This document shows positions 1-7,550 of a stretch of DNA of 18,423 nucleotides, piece by piece (position 1 is the first letter of the stretch; each line of letters begins with the position of its first letter). This DNA is from Pseudomonadota bacterium (GTDB taxonomy: Bacteria; Desulfobacterota; Desulfovibrionia; Desulfovibrionales; Desulfovibrionaceae), in NCBI GenBank assembly GCA_023438245.1, contig JAEXRD010000020.1, forward strand, positions 1-18,423. The letters are read 5' to 3'. Below the pieces are notes generated by a model that searched no databases, was not told the origin of the DNA, and worked only from the letters and a program-made list of their open reading frames with translations. The position numbers were made by a program, and so were the translations under genes.

Positions 1-1
1 C

Positions 2-601
2 CCCGCGCCCCGCCCCCGGCCCGCGGCCGCCGGGGTGCTGGCCGTCAGCCAGTCCGCCGCGGGCGAGGTGCGCGTGATGTGCGAGGAAGCCGCCTGGCCC
101 GAGGTGGACGAGCTGCTCATCGCCGCCTTCGGCGCGCGGCCGGAGTACTTCGTGCGCAGGCTGGAGGCCCCGGCCCGCAGCGTGGGCTACGGCCAGATCG
201 GCGAGCTGCCCCTTGCCGCCACCTACGAGACCTTCTGCAAGCAGCTGGAGAAGGTGCTCTTCGCGGTGCAGAAGCCCTTCGCCGGCGTGAACGGCTCGTC
301 GGTGGTTTGGGCCGAGTGCGGACCGAAGACCGACAACGTCTGCCGCGTGGCCTACACCACCGGTTCCGGCGCCTCGCTCATCGACGCGGCCTTCGCCGCC
401 GGGGCCGACGTGTTCCTCTGCGGCGACGTGAAGCACCACGCCGCCCAGGAGACCCCGGGCATGGTCTTCGACGTGGGCCACTTCATCCTGGAAGAGGAAA
501 TGATGCGGCTTTTCGCAAACGAGCTTTCCGGCGCGCTGTCCAAGGTGGACGTGCGCCACTTCCCCGGCAGAAACCCGTTCCGGTTCCGCACGCTGGCCTA
601 G
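2..601 (+). CDS. Nif3/DUF34-family dinuclear-metal-fold protein, C-terminal part (5' end outside window)
   Basis: The reading frame is open to the left edge of the window, so this is the last ~199 codons of a longer gene (Nif3-like proteins are about 250-370 residues). The end is typical of the family: an insert-like region (EVDELLIAAFGARPEYF), then a segment ending GADVFLCGDVKHHAAQE and DVGHFILEEE, where the Asp/His/Glu residues match the conserved metal-site region of Nif3/YbgI proteins. The family forms toroidal hexamers with a two-metal site. Its biochemical role is still poorly defined, with GTP cyclohydrolase-like and metal-chaperone roles proposed. It lies 70 bp upstream of the zinc-ribbon gene on the same strand and may be co-transcribed with it. 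Family assignment is firm; function is not. Confidence 0.85.
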   Translation, partial: PAPRPRPAAAGVLAVSQSAAGEVRVMCEEAAWPEVDELLIAAFGARPEYFVRRLEAPARSVGYGQIGELPLAATYETFCKQLEKVLFAVQKPFAGVNGSSVVWAECGPKTDNVCRVAYTTGSGASLIDAAFAAGADVFLCGDVKHHAAQETPGMVFDVGHFILEEEMMRLFANELSGALSKVDVRHFPGRNPFRFRTLA

Positions 602-636
602 GGGCCAGGGGTCGGTCGGCGGGATTTCTCAATATA

Positions 637-657
637 TCCGGTCATCAACATACCGGA
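637..657 (+). promoter_or_regulatory. Short inverted repeat ahead of the zinc-ribbon gene
   Basis: TCCGGT (637-642) and ACCGGA (652-657) form a perfect 6-bp inverted repeat around a 9-base AT-rich spacer, inside the only AT-rich stretch (about 627-660) of the 70-bp gap. It ends 14 bases before the chosen ATG. It could be an operator or a small RNA hairpin. No convincing -35/-10 pair is visible, so read-through from the upstream gene is equally likely. Confidence 0.3.
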
Positions 658-671
658 CAAACGAGGTGAGC

Positions 672-1400
672 ATGTACCAGAAGCAGATCGAGCAGTTGGT
701 GGTCCTGCAGACCGTGGATGATGAGATCCGCGTGCTGGAGGCCGAGGTGCGCCAGGCCCCCCTGGAACTCTCCGACCTGGAGGGACGCCTGTCGGGGTTC
801 CGCGAGCGCCAGACCCAGATCCAGGAGCGCTTGGACATCCTGCTGGCCCAGCAGAAGCGTCTGGAAGGCGAGATCGAGGACGACGGCCACAAGATCAAGA
901 AGAGCAAGAACAAGCTCATGGCCGTGGGCAACTCCAAGGAATACCACGCCATGATGCGCGAGATGGACTCCATGGAGAAGCTCAACCGCCTGCGCGAGGA
1001 AGAGCGCATCGCGGTGATGGAGGAGCTGGAGCGCCAGCAGGCCGCCATGGGCGAGCTCACCGGCGACATGGGCGGCCTGGTGGAGGAGTACGACGCCAAG
1101 AAGGCCACGCTCGATGAGCGCGTGGCCAAGGCCCAGACCCGCCTGGACGCGCTGATGAAGCGCCGCAACAAGGCCGGAAAGGTCGTGCCCCCGCCCATCC
1201 TGGGCCGCTACGAGTTCATCCGCTCGCGCATCGAGCAGCCCGTCATCGTGTCCGTCACCGACGGCGTGTGCGGCGGCTGCCACATCAAGATTCCGCCCCA
1301 GTCGTACAACGAATTGCAGAAGGGCAAGCAGATCCTGGGTTGCCCCAACTGCCAGCGGATCATATATTGGGTGGAGCACACCCCGACCATTCAGGACTAA
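672..1400 (+). CDS. C4-type zinc-ribbon coiled-coil protein (DUF164 / zf-RING_7 family)
   Basis: 242 residues. Residues ~5-170 are a long, charged heptad-like region predicted to form an antiparallel coiled-coil hairpin, including the family-typical segment VGNSKEYHAMMREMD (85-99). Residues ~195-230 form a C4 zinc ribbon with ligands C200, C203, C224 and C227 (CGGC...CPNC). The family resembles chlamydial CT398 and is thought to act as a binding scaffold, with nucleic-acid and secretion-related roles proposed; no enzyme activity is expected. I chose ATG 672 over the in-frame GTG at 666 because GAGG (663-666) is a suitable ribosome binding site for 672, while the GTG overlaps it. The final codons encode RIIYW with a rare ATA codon inside what looks like the rnpB promoter. 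Confidence 0.85.
   Translation: MYQKQIEQLVVLQTVDDEIRVLEAEVRQAPLELSDLEGRLSGFRERQTQIQERLDILLAQQKRLEGEIEDDGHKIKKSKNKLMAVGNSKEYHAMMREMDSMEKLNRLREEERIAVMEELERQQAAMGELTGDMGGLVEEYDAKKATLDERVAKAQTRLDALMKRRNKAGKVVPPPILGRYEFIRSRIEQPVIVSVTDGVCGGCHIKIPPQSYNELQKGKQILGCPNCQRIIYWVEHTPTIQD
1340..1368 (+). promoter_or_regulatory. Candidate sigma-70 promoter for rnpB, inside the upstream gene
   Basis: TTGCCC (1340-1345), a 17-base spacer and TATATT (1363-1368) give 4/6 and 5/6 consensus matches. They lie in the last 20 codons of the zinc-ribbon gene, about 40 bases before the first base pair of RNase P RNA. The ATATAT run is very unusual in this GC-rich gene and forces a rare ATA codon, which suggests selection for promoter function. 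Predicted initiation at about 1375 would give a short 5' leader. Confidence 0.5.
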
Positions 1401-1408
1401 GGTTTCCA

Positions 1409-1776
1409 CCGGAGTTGGGCGGACCGTCGCCGCGCCGCGAGGCGGGGAGGAAAGTCCGGGCTCCACAGGGCAGAGCGCTGGGTAACTCCCAGGGGGAGCG
1501 ATCCCCGGCAAGCGCAACAGAAAGCAGACCGCCACGGGGCCTTCGGGCCTCGGGGTAAGGGTGAAACGGTGGGGTAAGAGCCCACCGGCGGGCGCAGCGA
1601 TGCGTCCGGCCAGGCAAGCCCCGCTCGGAGCAAGACCAAATAGGAAGGCAGGCCGGCCCGGCTATTGCCTTCGGGTAGGTTGCTTGAGCTGTCCGGTAAC
1701 GGCCAGCCTAGAGGAATGACGGTCGCCCCTCCCTCACCGGAGAGGCACAGAACCCGGCTTATAGCCCGACTCCGGC
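1409..1776 (+). ncRNA. rnpB: RNase P RNA, bacterial type A
   Basis: The catalytic RNA of RNase P, which matures the 5' end of tRNAs. Helix P1 is visible as 1409-1420 (CCGGAGTTGGGC) pairing with 1764-1775 (GCCCGACTCCGG), 12 bp with one G-U. Conserved core blocks are present in order: GAGGAAAGTCCGGGCTCC at 1446-1463 (5' strand of P4), GTGAAACGGTGGGGTAAGAG near 1561-1580, GAGCAAGACCAAATAGG near 1628, GGGTAGGTTGCTTGAGC near 1674, AGAGGAATGACGG near 1710, and ACAGAACCCGGCTTATAG near 1747-1764 (3' strand of P4). Length is ~368 nt, normal for type A. Ends are set by P1 and may be off by a few bases. A perfect hairpin follows at 1789-1814. Confidence 0.97.
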
Positions 1777-1788
1777 TCGCGAATGAAC

Positions 1789-1814
1789 ACCGGGGGAGGC
1801 CCCCCTCCCCCGGT
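1789..1814 (+). terminator. GC-rich hairpin after rnpB, probable terminator
   Basis: A perfect 11-bp stem (1789-1799 with 1804-1814) with a CCCC loop begins 13 bases after the RNase P RNA. The following tract is pyrimidine-rich (TTCCTCCTCCC) rather than a pure T run, so termination may be partial. That could let transcription continue into ispDF, whose ribosome binding site starts at 1825. Confidence 0.55.
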
Positions 1815-1835
1815 TCCTCCTCCCAAGGGACGAAC

Positions 1836-3092
1836 ATGCCCCAACCCCTCGCACTTCCCCAGGCCCCGGACGTATGGGCCGTGTTGCTGGCCGCGGGCAG
1901 CGGCACCCGCATGTCCGCCGCCCTGGAAGGCCGCCAAGGCCCCAAGCGCAAGCAATACCTGGAGTTCGAGGGCGCGCCCCTGTTCTGGAAGAGCGCGCGC
2001 ACCTTCGCCCGCGTGGCCTGCGTGCGCGGGCTGGTGTTCGTGTTCCCGCCCGAGGACCTGGAGCGCATGCGCGAGGCGGTGGCCCGGCTGGACGCGGAAG
2101 CGCCGCTGGGCGTGCCCTGGCGCGCCTGCGCGGGCGGGGCCAGAAGGCAGGACAGCGTGCGCAACGGGCTGAAGGAACTGCCCGGCGAGTGCGCCGCCGT
2201 GCTGGTGCACGACACGGCCCGGCCCTTCGCCAGCGCGGAACTGGCGCGCCGCGTGGCCCTGGCCCTGAACGAATTTCCCGCCGCCATTCCCGGCGTGGCG
2301 GTCACCGACACCATCAAGCGCGTGGACCCCAACAACATTGTTGGAGACACCCCGGACCGGGCCGCCCTGCGCGCGGTGCAGACGCCCCAGGGCTTCCGCC
2401 TGGGCTTGCTGAGAAAGGCGCATGAATCCGCAGAGAAAGAGGGCTGGGACGTCACCGACGACGCCATGCTCATGGAGCGCTGCGGCCACGTTGTGGTCGT
2501 TGTGGACGGGGAGGAGCGCAACGTGAAGATCACCACGCCCGCCGATTTGGAACTGCTCCAGGCCCCCCAAAACGGGGCGAAGCCCCCGCGCACGGGCTGG
2601 GGCTACGACGTGCACCGCTACATCGCCGACGACGAGGACCACCCTCCCACCCTGGCCAAGGCCCGGCCCATGGTGCTCTGCGGGGTGGCCATTCCCGGCG
2701 CGCCGCGCGTCTCGGCCCACAGCGACGGCGACGTGGCCCTGCACGCGGTGACGGACGCGCTGCTCTCCATTTCCGGCGACGGGGACATCGGCATGCTGTT
2801 CCCGGACACCGACGCGGCCAACGACAACATGCCCAGTTGCGTGTTCGTGGCCGAGGCCCTGCGCAGGGTGCGGCTGGCGGGCTACCGCCCGGCGCACGCG
2901 GGGCTGACCGTGGTGGCGCAGGTGCCGAAGCTGGCCCCGTTCAAGGCGCGCATGGCCGCGCAGCTGGCCCAGCTTTTGGAGCTGCCGCTCACCTGCGTCA
3001 ACGTCGCCGCCACCACCGAGGAAGGCCTGGGCTTCACCGGCGAGAAGCGCGGCATCAAGGCCGTGGCGGTCATCACCGCCGTGCCCGCCTGA
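1836..3092 (+). CDS. ispDF: Bifunctional MEP cytidylyltransferase / MEcPP synthase (IspDF)
   Basis: 418 residues carrying two consecutive steps of the non-mevalonate isoprenoid pathway. The IspD domain (~11-243) joins CTP to methylerythritol 4-phosphate: nucleotide-binding AAGSGTRM (19-26) with PKRKQYL (36-42), then DTARPF (126-131), VTDTIKRVD (156-164), TPQGF (183-187), VTDDAMLME (206-214). The IspF domain (~254-418) cyclises the product to MEcPP: zinc ligands D258, H260 and H303, HSDGD (295-299), GDIG (316-319), FPDTD (322-326), ATTEEGLGF (392-400). All catalytic motifs are present. IspE, the intervening kinase, is not in the window. The start is ATG 1836 with AAGGGA at 1825-1830; the frame is open further upstream, but that would run through rnpB. 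The fusion is common in alpha-, delta- and epsilon-proteobacteria. Confidence 0.97.
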   Translation: MPQPLALPQAPDVWAVLLAAGSGTRMSAALEGRQGPKRKQYLEFEGAPLFWKSARTFARVACVRGLVFVFPPEDLERMREAVARLDAEAPLGVPWRACAGGARRQDSVRNGLKELPGECAAVLVHDTARPFASAELARRVALALNEFPAAIPGVAVTDTIKRVDPNNIVGDTPDRAALRAVQTPQGFRLGLLRKAHESAEKEGWDVTDDAMLMERCGHVVVVVDGEERNVKITTPADLELLQAPQNGAKPPRTGWGYDVHRYIADDEDHPPTLAKARPMVLCGVAIPGAPRVSAHSDGDVALHAVTDALLSISGDGDIGMLFPDTDAANDNMPSCVFVAEALRRVRLAGYRPAHAGLTVVAQVPKLAPFKARMAAQLAQLLELPLTCVNVAATTEEGLGFTGEKRGIKAVAVITAVPA

Positions 3093-3094
3093 CC

Positions 3095-3252
3095 GGGGCT
3101 GACTCCCAGCAGATGCGTTTTGGTTCCTGGCAAGGACCAAACGGACCAGGGCCGACCGGGGGCCGGGGAGAGCACTTTTGCGGTGCAGCCCTGGTGCCTG
3201 ATCGGCGAGTGACGCCGCCAGGGGGCAAAAGGCGCTGTTGCGAGGCAGCCCC
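3095..3252. repeat. Dispersed element with terminal inverted repeats, copy 1
   Basis: A 158-bp element related to 18263-18412. Its ends are imperfect inverted repeats: 3095-3131 (starts GGGGCTG, ends TTCCTGGC) against the reverse complement of 3217-3252 (starts GGGGCTG, ends CCCCTGGC), about 28 of 37 positions matching with one gap. The centre has a small hairpin, GCAC (3172-3175) with GTGC (3183-3186), around the 7-base loop TTTTGCG. Strings shared with copy 2 in the same order and orientation include TTCCTGGC or TTCCCTGGC, TTGCGGT, CAGCCC and CCAGGGGGCAAAAGGCGC. It occupies nearly all of the 163 bases between the ispDF stop and the stop of the convergent hydrolase gene, so it could act as a bidirectional terminator. 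It carries no gene, as in a MITE or REP-like element. Confidence 0.8.
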
Positions 3253-3255
3253 ACC

Positions 3256-4533
3256 CTACCAGGGCAGCTTGAGCCCCAGGCTGTCCAGCACGCCGCCCAC
3301 GCCGCCCGATGAGGTCCCCGAGGCCGAAGCCGCCGCCGGGGCCTGGCCCTGGGCTCCATTGCCCGCTCCATTGCCCACGTTGAGCCGCCAGTAGAACTGG
3401 CCGCTGTTGGCCTTGGTCAGCCCTCCGCGCGCGGCCACCTCGGGCAGGGCGTACATCATGTCCGGGGTGCAGATGGACTCGCGCAGCAGGCCCGTGGCCA
3501 GGCGGTTGCAGCCCTCGGTCAGCGCGCAGCGCAGGTCGGTGAGCACCGCGCGGCTGTCGGAAATCCAGGAATGGCCCAGCACGTCGGTCTTCACGTCGGT
3601 GGCGTCGGCCACCAGCAGGCCGGGAATGCAGGCCACGCTGCGGCCCAGGCGCTCGTAGTCGCCGCCCTGCACCGAGGCCGAGGCCCGGAGCGCCATGTCC
3701 GAGGCCGAGGCGTAGAGCGTCACCCGCGCGCCAAGGCTGGTCATGCGCGCGGCGTACTGGTCCAGGAAGATCTCGCGGTCCATATCCGGCGCGGCCAGCA
3801 CGATGTTGCGCACCTTGCGCAGCTCCGGGGCGCTCATCCTGGGTCCGGAGCATTCCGCCGCCAGCTCGGAATAGGCGCGGATGAAGGCCTCGTTGCCCAT
3901 GCTGTGCACCACCACGCTCACCCGCTCGATCCAGCGCGAGCTTGTGACGTCGGCCAGGAATTCCTTGAGCGACTGCACGGCCCAGTAGGCGTTGTTGCGG
4001 TCGGCCATGTAGGCCGGGGCGCTGCCCGCGCTGGGCCAGCTGTACAGCACCAGCGCGCCGGAGGCGCCCACGCCGTGGCCGATGCGCAGTGCGGTTCTGG
4101 CCGCGTCCTCGAAGCTGTTGCCGTAGCCGTGGATGAACACCACCACCTCGCGGCCCGGGGTGCGGGCGGCGGCGCGCTCCAGCTCCTGCACGAAGCGCTG
4201 GCGGGTGTACCGGCCCACGCGCTCGATGTCGGCCTTGACGTCCATGCGGTCCTGGGCCCCGGCCCCGGCCCCGGTAAGGTGGCCGCGCACCTCGCCGTAG
4301 CTGACCTCCCGGCTCCTGGCCCCGCCGAAGCGGGCGCTGCGGGTGTCCGTGCCGGGGTCGAGCACGTTGCGGCTGGTGGCGAAATACAGTGTGGGCCTGG
4401 CCCAGTTCTGCGCGGGCAGCGGCAGAGGCGCTATGGCCTCCAGCAGGGGCGGGGGCGGCGGAGCGCTGGCGGCGCAGGCGGAGAGCAGCACGGCCAGGGC
4501 CAGCACGGCGGAAAGTCTCGTGGCGGCGTTCAT
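3256..4533 (-). CDS. Lipoprotein alpha/beta hydrolase (DUF900 family)
   Basis: 425 residues. A lipoprotein signal peptide (1-19) ends in the lipobox LLSAC, so C20 should be lipidated and the protein anchored in an envelope membrane. A Pro-rich linker follows. The DUF900 fold is shown by LYFATSRNV (49-57), the oxyanion-region VVVFIHGYGN (130-139), the nucleophile elbow VHSMGN (S211), APDMD (248-252) holding the likely acid, and GHSW with H321 as likely catalytic His. The last ~40 residues are Gly/Ala/Ser-rich and look disordered. The substrate cannot be told; ester or amide hydrolysis is expected. ATG 4533 is chosen because the signal peptide starts there; the extension to 4626 adds only Arg-rich sequence. 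It diverges from msbA across a 163-bp gap and converges on ispDF. Confidence 0.85.
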   Translation of the reverse strand: MNAATRLSAVLALAVLLSACAASAPPPPPLLEAIAPLPLPAQNWARPTLYFATSRNVLDPGTDTRSARFGGARSREVSYGEVRGHLTGAGAGAQDRMDVKADIERVGRYTRQRFVQELERAAARTPGREVVVFIHGYGNSFEDAARTALRIGHGVGASGALVLYSWPSAGSAPAYMADRNNAYWAVQSLKEFLADVTSSRWIERVSVVVHSMGNEAFIRAYSELAAECSGPRMSAPELRKVRNIVLAAPDMDREIFLDQYAARMTSLGARVTLYASASDMALRASASVQGGDYERLGRSVACIPGLLVADATDVKTDVLGHSWISDSRAVLTDLRCALTEGCNRLATGLLRESICTPDMMYALPEVAARGGLTKANSGQFYWRLNVGNGAGNGAQGQAPAAASASGTSSGGVGGVLDSLGLKLPW

Positions 4534-4575
4534 GGCCGGGGGATACACCCGCCCGGAGCGGGGGGCAAGCCCCCG

Positions 4576-4597
4576 CCAAGCCCCGGCCAAGCCCCGG
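4576..4597. repeat. Tandem 11-bp direct repeat in the hydrolase-msbA gap
   Basis: CCAAGCCCCGG occurs twice back to back (4576-4586, 4587-4597), with a degenerate third unit GGCAAGCCCCCG just before (4564-4575). It lies between the two divergent genes, upstream of the candidate msbA promoter. Spacing of one helical turn would allow side-by-side protein binding; slippage in GC-rich DNA is an equal explanation. Confidence 0.5.
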
Positions 4598-4619
4598 CGG
4601 GAGCGGGACCGCCGCGTCC

Positions 4620-4649
4620 TTGCCATCCTGCGGCTTCTGCGGGTATACG
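4620..4649 (+). promoter_or_regulatory. Candidate sigma-70 promoter of the msbA operon
   Basis: TTGCCA (4620-4625), 18 bases, then TATACG (4644-4649), matching consensus at 5/6 and 4/6. Initiation near 4656 would leave a ~40-base leader before the TTG start at 4697. The same TTGCCA-N18-TAT layout appears before the GGDEF-EAL gene. Confidence 0.45.
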
Positions 4650-4696
4650 GGGCCAGCCTTGGCCGACACCCCCCGCCAAGACGATGGAGAAAACAC

Positions 4697-6469
4697 TTGA
4701 GCCAGACCGAATCAAGCGGCGCGCGCCACTCGCTGCGCCTGTTCCTGCGCAGCCTGCGCTATTTCCTGCCCTACAAGGGCCGCATCGCCATGGCCGTGCT
4801 GGGCATGCTGGTGGTGGCCCCCTGCGCCGCGGCCAGCGCCTGGCTGGTCAAGATGGCCGTGGACGACGTGCTCATCAACAAGGACCTGCAGGCCCTCAAG
4901 CTCGTCACCATCGGCATCGTGGTGCTCATGACGCTCAAGGGCATCTTCCGGTTCATGCAGAACTACTACATGAACACGGCGGGCCTGCACGCCATCACCG
5001 ACCTGCGCAACGACCTGTACGCCAAGATCGTGTACCTGCCCATGGACTACTTCAACGAGTCCCAGGTGGGCATGCTCATGAGCCGTGTGCTCAACGACGT
5101 GGGCCTCATCCGCTCCAGCCTGCCCTCCATGGTCATGCTCACGCGGGAGTTCTTCTCGGTCATCGGCCTGGCCTGCTACGTGTTCTACCTGGACTGGAAG
5201 CTGGCCTTCTGGGGCACCATGGTGCTGCCCCTGGCCCTGTACCCGTTCATCTACTACAGCAAGCGCATGCGCAAGCTGGGCCGCCGCACCCAGGGCCACA
5301 TCTCAGACGTCAGCGTGCTGCTGCAGGAGGGCCTCTCCGGCATCCGCATCATCAAGGGCTTCGCCAAGGAAAAGGCCGAGGTGGAGCGCTTCCTGGACGG
5401 CAACGACAAGCTGGTGGCGGCCAACAGCAAGCAGATCCTGGCCAGCGAGCAGAGTTCCCGCGTCATGGAGACCGTGGGCTCCTTCGCCGCGGGCCTGGTG
5501 CTGTGGTACGGCGGCAGCCGCGTCATCGCGGGCGACCTGACCACCGGCGCGCTGCTGAGCTTCCTCACCGCCCTGGCCATGCTCTACGATCCCATCAAGC
5601 GCATGAACTCCTCCAACATCGACATCCAGATGGCGCTCACCGGCGCGGAGCGCGTGTTCGAGATCATGGACCAGGCCGACCAGCTGGCCGAGCGCGGCGG
5701 CAGCGCCGAGGTGACGCCCCCGTTCCAGGGCGTGCGCTTCGAGGGCGTGCGCTACACCTACCCCAGCGGCGTGAAGCCCGCCCTGGACGGCATCGACCTG
5801 GAGGTGCGCGCGGGCGAGCGCGTGGCCATCGTGGGCTCCAGCGGCTCGGGCAAGAGCACGCTGGCCAGCATGGTGCCGCGCTTCTTCGACCCCCAGGAGG
5901 GGCGCATCCTGCTCAACGGCAGGCCCATAGCCGACTACACCCTGAACAGCCTGCGCCGCAGCATGGGCCTGGTGAACCAGGACGCCTTCCTGTTCAACGC
6001 CACCGTGCGCGAGAACATCGCCTACGGCGCGGAGCCCGGCTACACCCAGGAGCAGGTGGAAGCCGCCGCCCGCGCCGCCTACGCCCACGAGTTCATCCTG
6101 GAGCTGCCCGAGGGCTACGACACCCTGGTGGGCGAGCGCGGGGTCAAGCTCTCCGGCGGGCAGAAGCAGCGCCTCACCATCGCCCGGGCCATCATGAAGA
6201 ACCCGCCGCTGCTCATCCTGGACGAGGCCACCAGCGCCCTGGACACCGAGAGCGAGCGCATCGTGCAGCTGGCCCTGGAAAACCTCATGCAGGACCGCAC
6301 CAGCATCGTCATCGCCCACCGGCTGTCCACCATCCTCTCGGCCCACCTCATCGTGGTCATGAGCGAGGGCCGCATCGTGGACATGGGCAAGCACGCCAAG
6401 CTTTTGGAGCGCTGCGAAATCTACCGCACCCTGTACGAGATGCAGTACGGCTGCATCGGCCAGAACTGA
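4697..6469 (+). CDS. msbA: MsbA-type lipid A export ABC transporter (fused permease-ATPase)
   Basis: 590 residues, the normal size for a half-transporter that dimerises and flips the lipid A core across the inner membrane. The N-terminal ~310 residues are the six-helix exporter domain (hydrophobic segments near 29-50, 67-84, 143-165, 168-188, 256-273, 283-297). The ATPase domain has Walker A GSSGSGKST (380-388), Q-loop Q428, signature LSGGQ (485-489), Walker B LLILDEA (505-511), D-loop SALD (513-516) and H-loop H541, all intact. The start is TTG 4697: GGAG at 4686-4689 is correctly spaced, conserved sequence begins just after it, and the upstream frame has no better start. A heptosyltransferase-like gene follows after 4 bases, which supports an LPS role over drug export. 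Confidence 0.9.
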   Translation: MSQTESSGARHSLRLFLRSLRYFLPYKGRIAMAVLGMLVVAPCAAASAWLVKMAVDDVLINKDLQALKLVTIGIVVLMTLKGIFRFMQNYYMNTAGLHAITDLRNDLYAKIVYLPMDYFNESQVGMLMSRVLNDVGLIRSSLPSMVMLTREFFSVIGLACYVFYLDWKLAFWGTMVLPLALYPFIYYSKRMRKLGRRTQGHISDVSVLLQEGLSGIRIIKGFAKEKAEVERFLDGNDKLVAANSKQILASEQSSRVMETVGSFAAGLVLWYGGSRVIAGDLTTGALLSFLTALAMLYDPIKRMNSSNIDIQMALTGAERVFEIMDQADQLAERGGSAEVTPPFQGVRFEGVRYTYPSGVKPALDGIDLEVRAGERVAIVGSSGSGKSTLASMVPRFFDPQEGRILLNGRPIADYTLNSLRRSMGLVNQDAFLFNATVRENIAYGAEPGYTQEQVEAAARAAYAHEFILELPEGYDTLVGERGVKLSGGQKQRLTIARAIMKNPPLLILDEATSALDTESERIVQLALENLMQDRTSIVIAHRLSTILSAHLIVVMSEGRIVDMGKHAKLLERCEIYRTLYEMQYGCIGQN

Positions 6470-6473
6470 ATCC

Positions 6474-7550
6474 ATGCCAAAACCCACGGACTACCGCATA
6501 GAGGGCCTGGAGGCCCTGAATCCGCGCGCCATCCTCTGCTGCCAGCAGCGGCAGATCGGCGACGTGCTGCTGCTCACGCCCTCCATCCACATGCTGAAGA
6601 AGCGCTTTCCCCAGGCGCGCATCGACGTGTACACCGAAAAGAAGTGCGCCCCGGTGCTGCATAACAACCCCGAGGTGGGCCACGTCTGGACCATCGACAA
6701 GAACCTGGGGTTCTTCGAGGCCATCTCGTTCTACCGCCGCGTGGGCAAGGGGCCGGACGGCCAGGGCTACGACCTGATCATCGACTTCCAGCAGCTGCCG
6801 CGCATCCGCTGGATGCTGGCGCTGACCAGCTGCCCGGCCAAGCTTTCCTTCCCGCCGCCGTGGTACAACCGGCCCTTCTACACCCACTGGGCCCCGGTTT
6901 CCGGCGGCTACGCGGCCAAGTGCAAGGCCGGGGTGGCCATGCACGCCCTGGGACTGCCCTGGGAGAACGACCCGCCCCGCCTGTACCTGACGGACGCCGA
7001 GCGCGCCCGGGCCGGGGAACTGCTGGCGGGATGGGGCCTGCGCGAGGGCGAGCGCCTGGTGACCGTGGACGCCACCCACCGCAGGATAACCCGCTGCTGG
7101 CCCGCCGGGCACTATGCCGAGCTGCTGCGCAAGGTGGCCCGGCAGAGGCCGGAGGTGCGCTTTTTGCTGCTCTACGGCCCCGGCGAGCTGGAGGTGGTGC
7201 GCCAGGTGGCGGAACAGGCCGGGCTGGACGGACTGGACGGGCGGGTCATCGTGCCCGGCGAGATGCTTTCCCTGCGGGAGATGGCCGCGGTGCAGGAGCG
7301 CGCGGCGCTGCACCTGGGCAACTGCTCCTCGCCCCGGCACTTCGCGCTGGCCGTGGGCACGCCCACGCTGACCCTGCGCGGCTCCACCAGCAGCGCCTGG
7401 ACCTTCCCCGGGCCGGGCCAGGAGGACATGAGCCTGGGCCTGCCCTGCCAGCCCTGCAACGAGAACGGCTGCACCCTGGACCGCAAGTGCCTGCGCGAGC
7501 TGACGCCGGACATGGTGCTGCCGCGGGTGCTGAAGATGCTGGAGAGCTAG
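6474..7550 (+). CDS. Glycosyltransferase family 9 (LPS heptosyltransferase-like)
   Basis: 358 residues with the GT-B fold of ADP-heptose transferases. The N-terminal domain opens AILCCQQRQIGDVLLLTP (19-36), containing the conserved GD. The C-terminal domain has VTVDATHRRITRCWP, LLLYGPGE and the donor-site region LGNCSSPRHFALAVGTP (281-297). That region usually reads NDTGxxH, so the usual Asp-Thr-Gly is Cys-Ser-Ser here, although H289 is kept. A C325/C328/C333/C339 set near the C-terminus resembles the cysteine-rich tail seen in many members. It starts 4 bases after the msbA stop with no clear ribosome binding site, so translation is probably coupled. The likely role is adding a core sugar to lipid A; the exact donor is unknown. 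Its stop codon overlaps that of the convergent gene. Confidence 0.85.
   Translation: MPKPTDYRIEGLEALNPRAILCCQQRQIGDVLLLTPSIHMLKKRFPQARIDVYTEKKCAPVLHNNPEVGHVWTIDKNLGFFEAISFYRRVGKGPDGQGYDLIIDFQQLPRIRWMLALTSCPAKLSFPPPWYNRPFYTHWAPVSGGYAAKCKAGVAMHALGLPWENDPPRLYLTDAERARAGELLAGWGLREGERLVTVDATHRRITRCWPAGHYAELLRKVARQRPEVRFLLLYGPGELEVVRQVAEQAGLDGLDGRVIVPGEMLSLREMAAVQERAALHLGNCSSPRHFALAVGTPTLTLRGSTSSAWTFPGPGQEDMSLGLPCQPCNENGCTLDRKCLRELTPDMVLPRVLKMLES

Noticed and set aside
1665..1835. 57-codon N-terminal extension of IspDF
   Set aside because: It would run through the 3' part of RNase P RNA. ATG 1836 has its own ribosome binding site and family-typical sequence begins there.
3092..3255. 3-bp target-site duplication (ACC) flanking repeat copy 1
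   Set aside because: Too short to be meaningful, and copy 2 shows no matching duplication.
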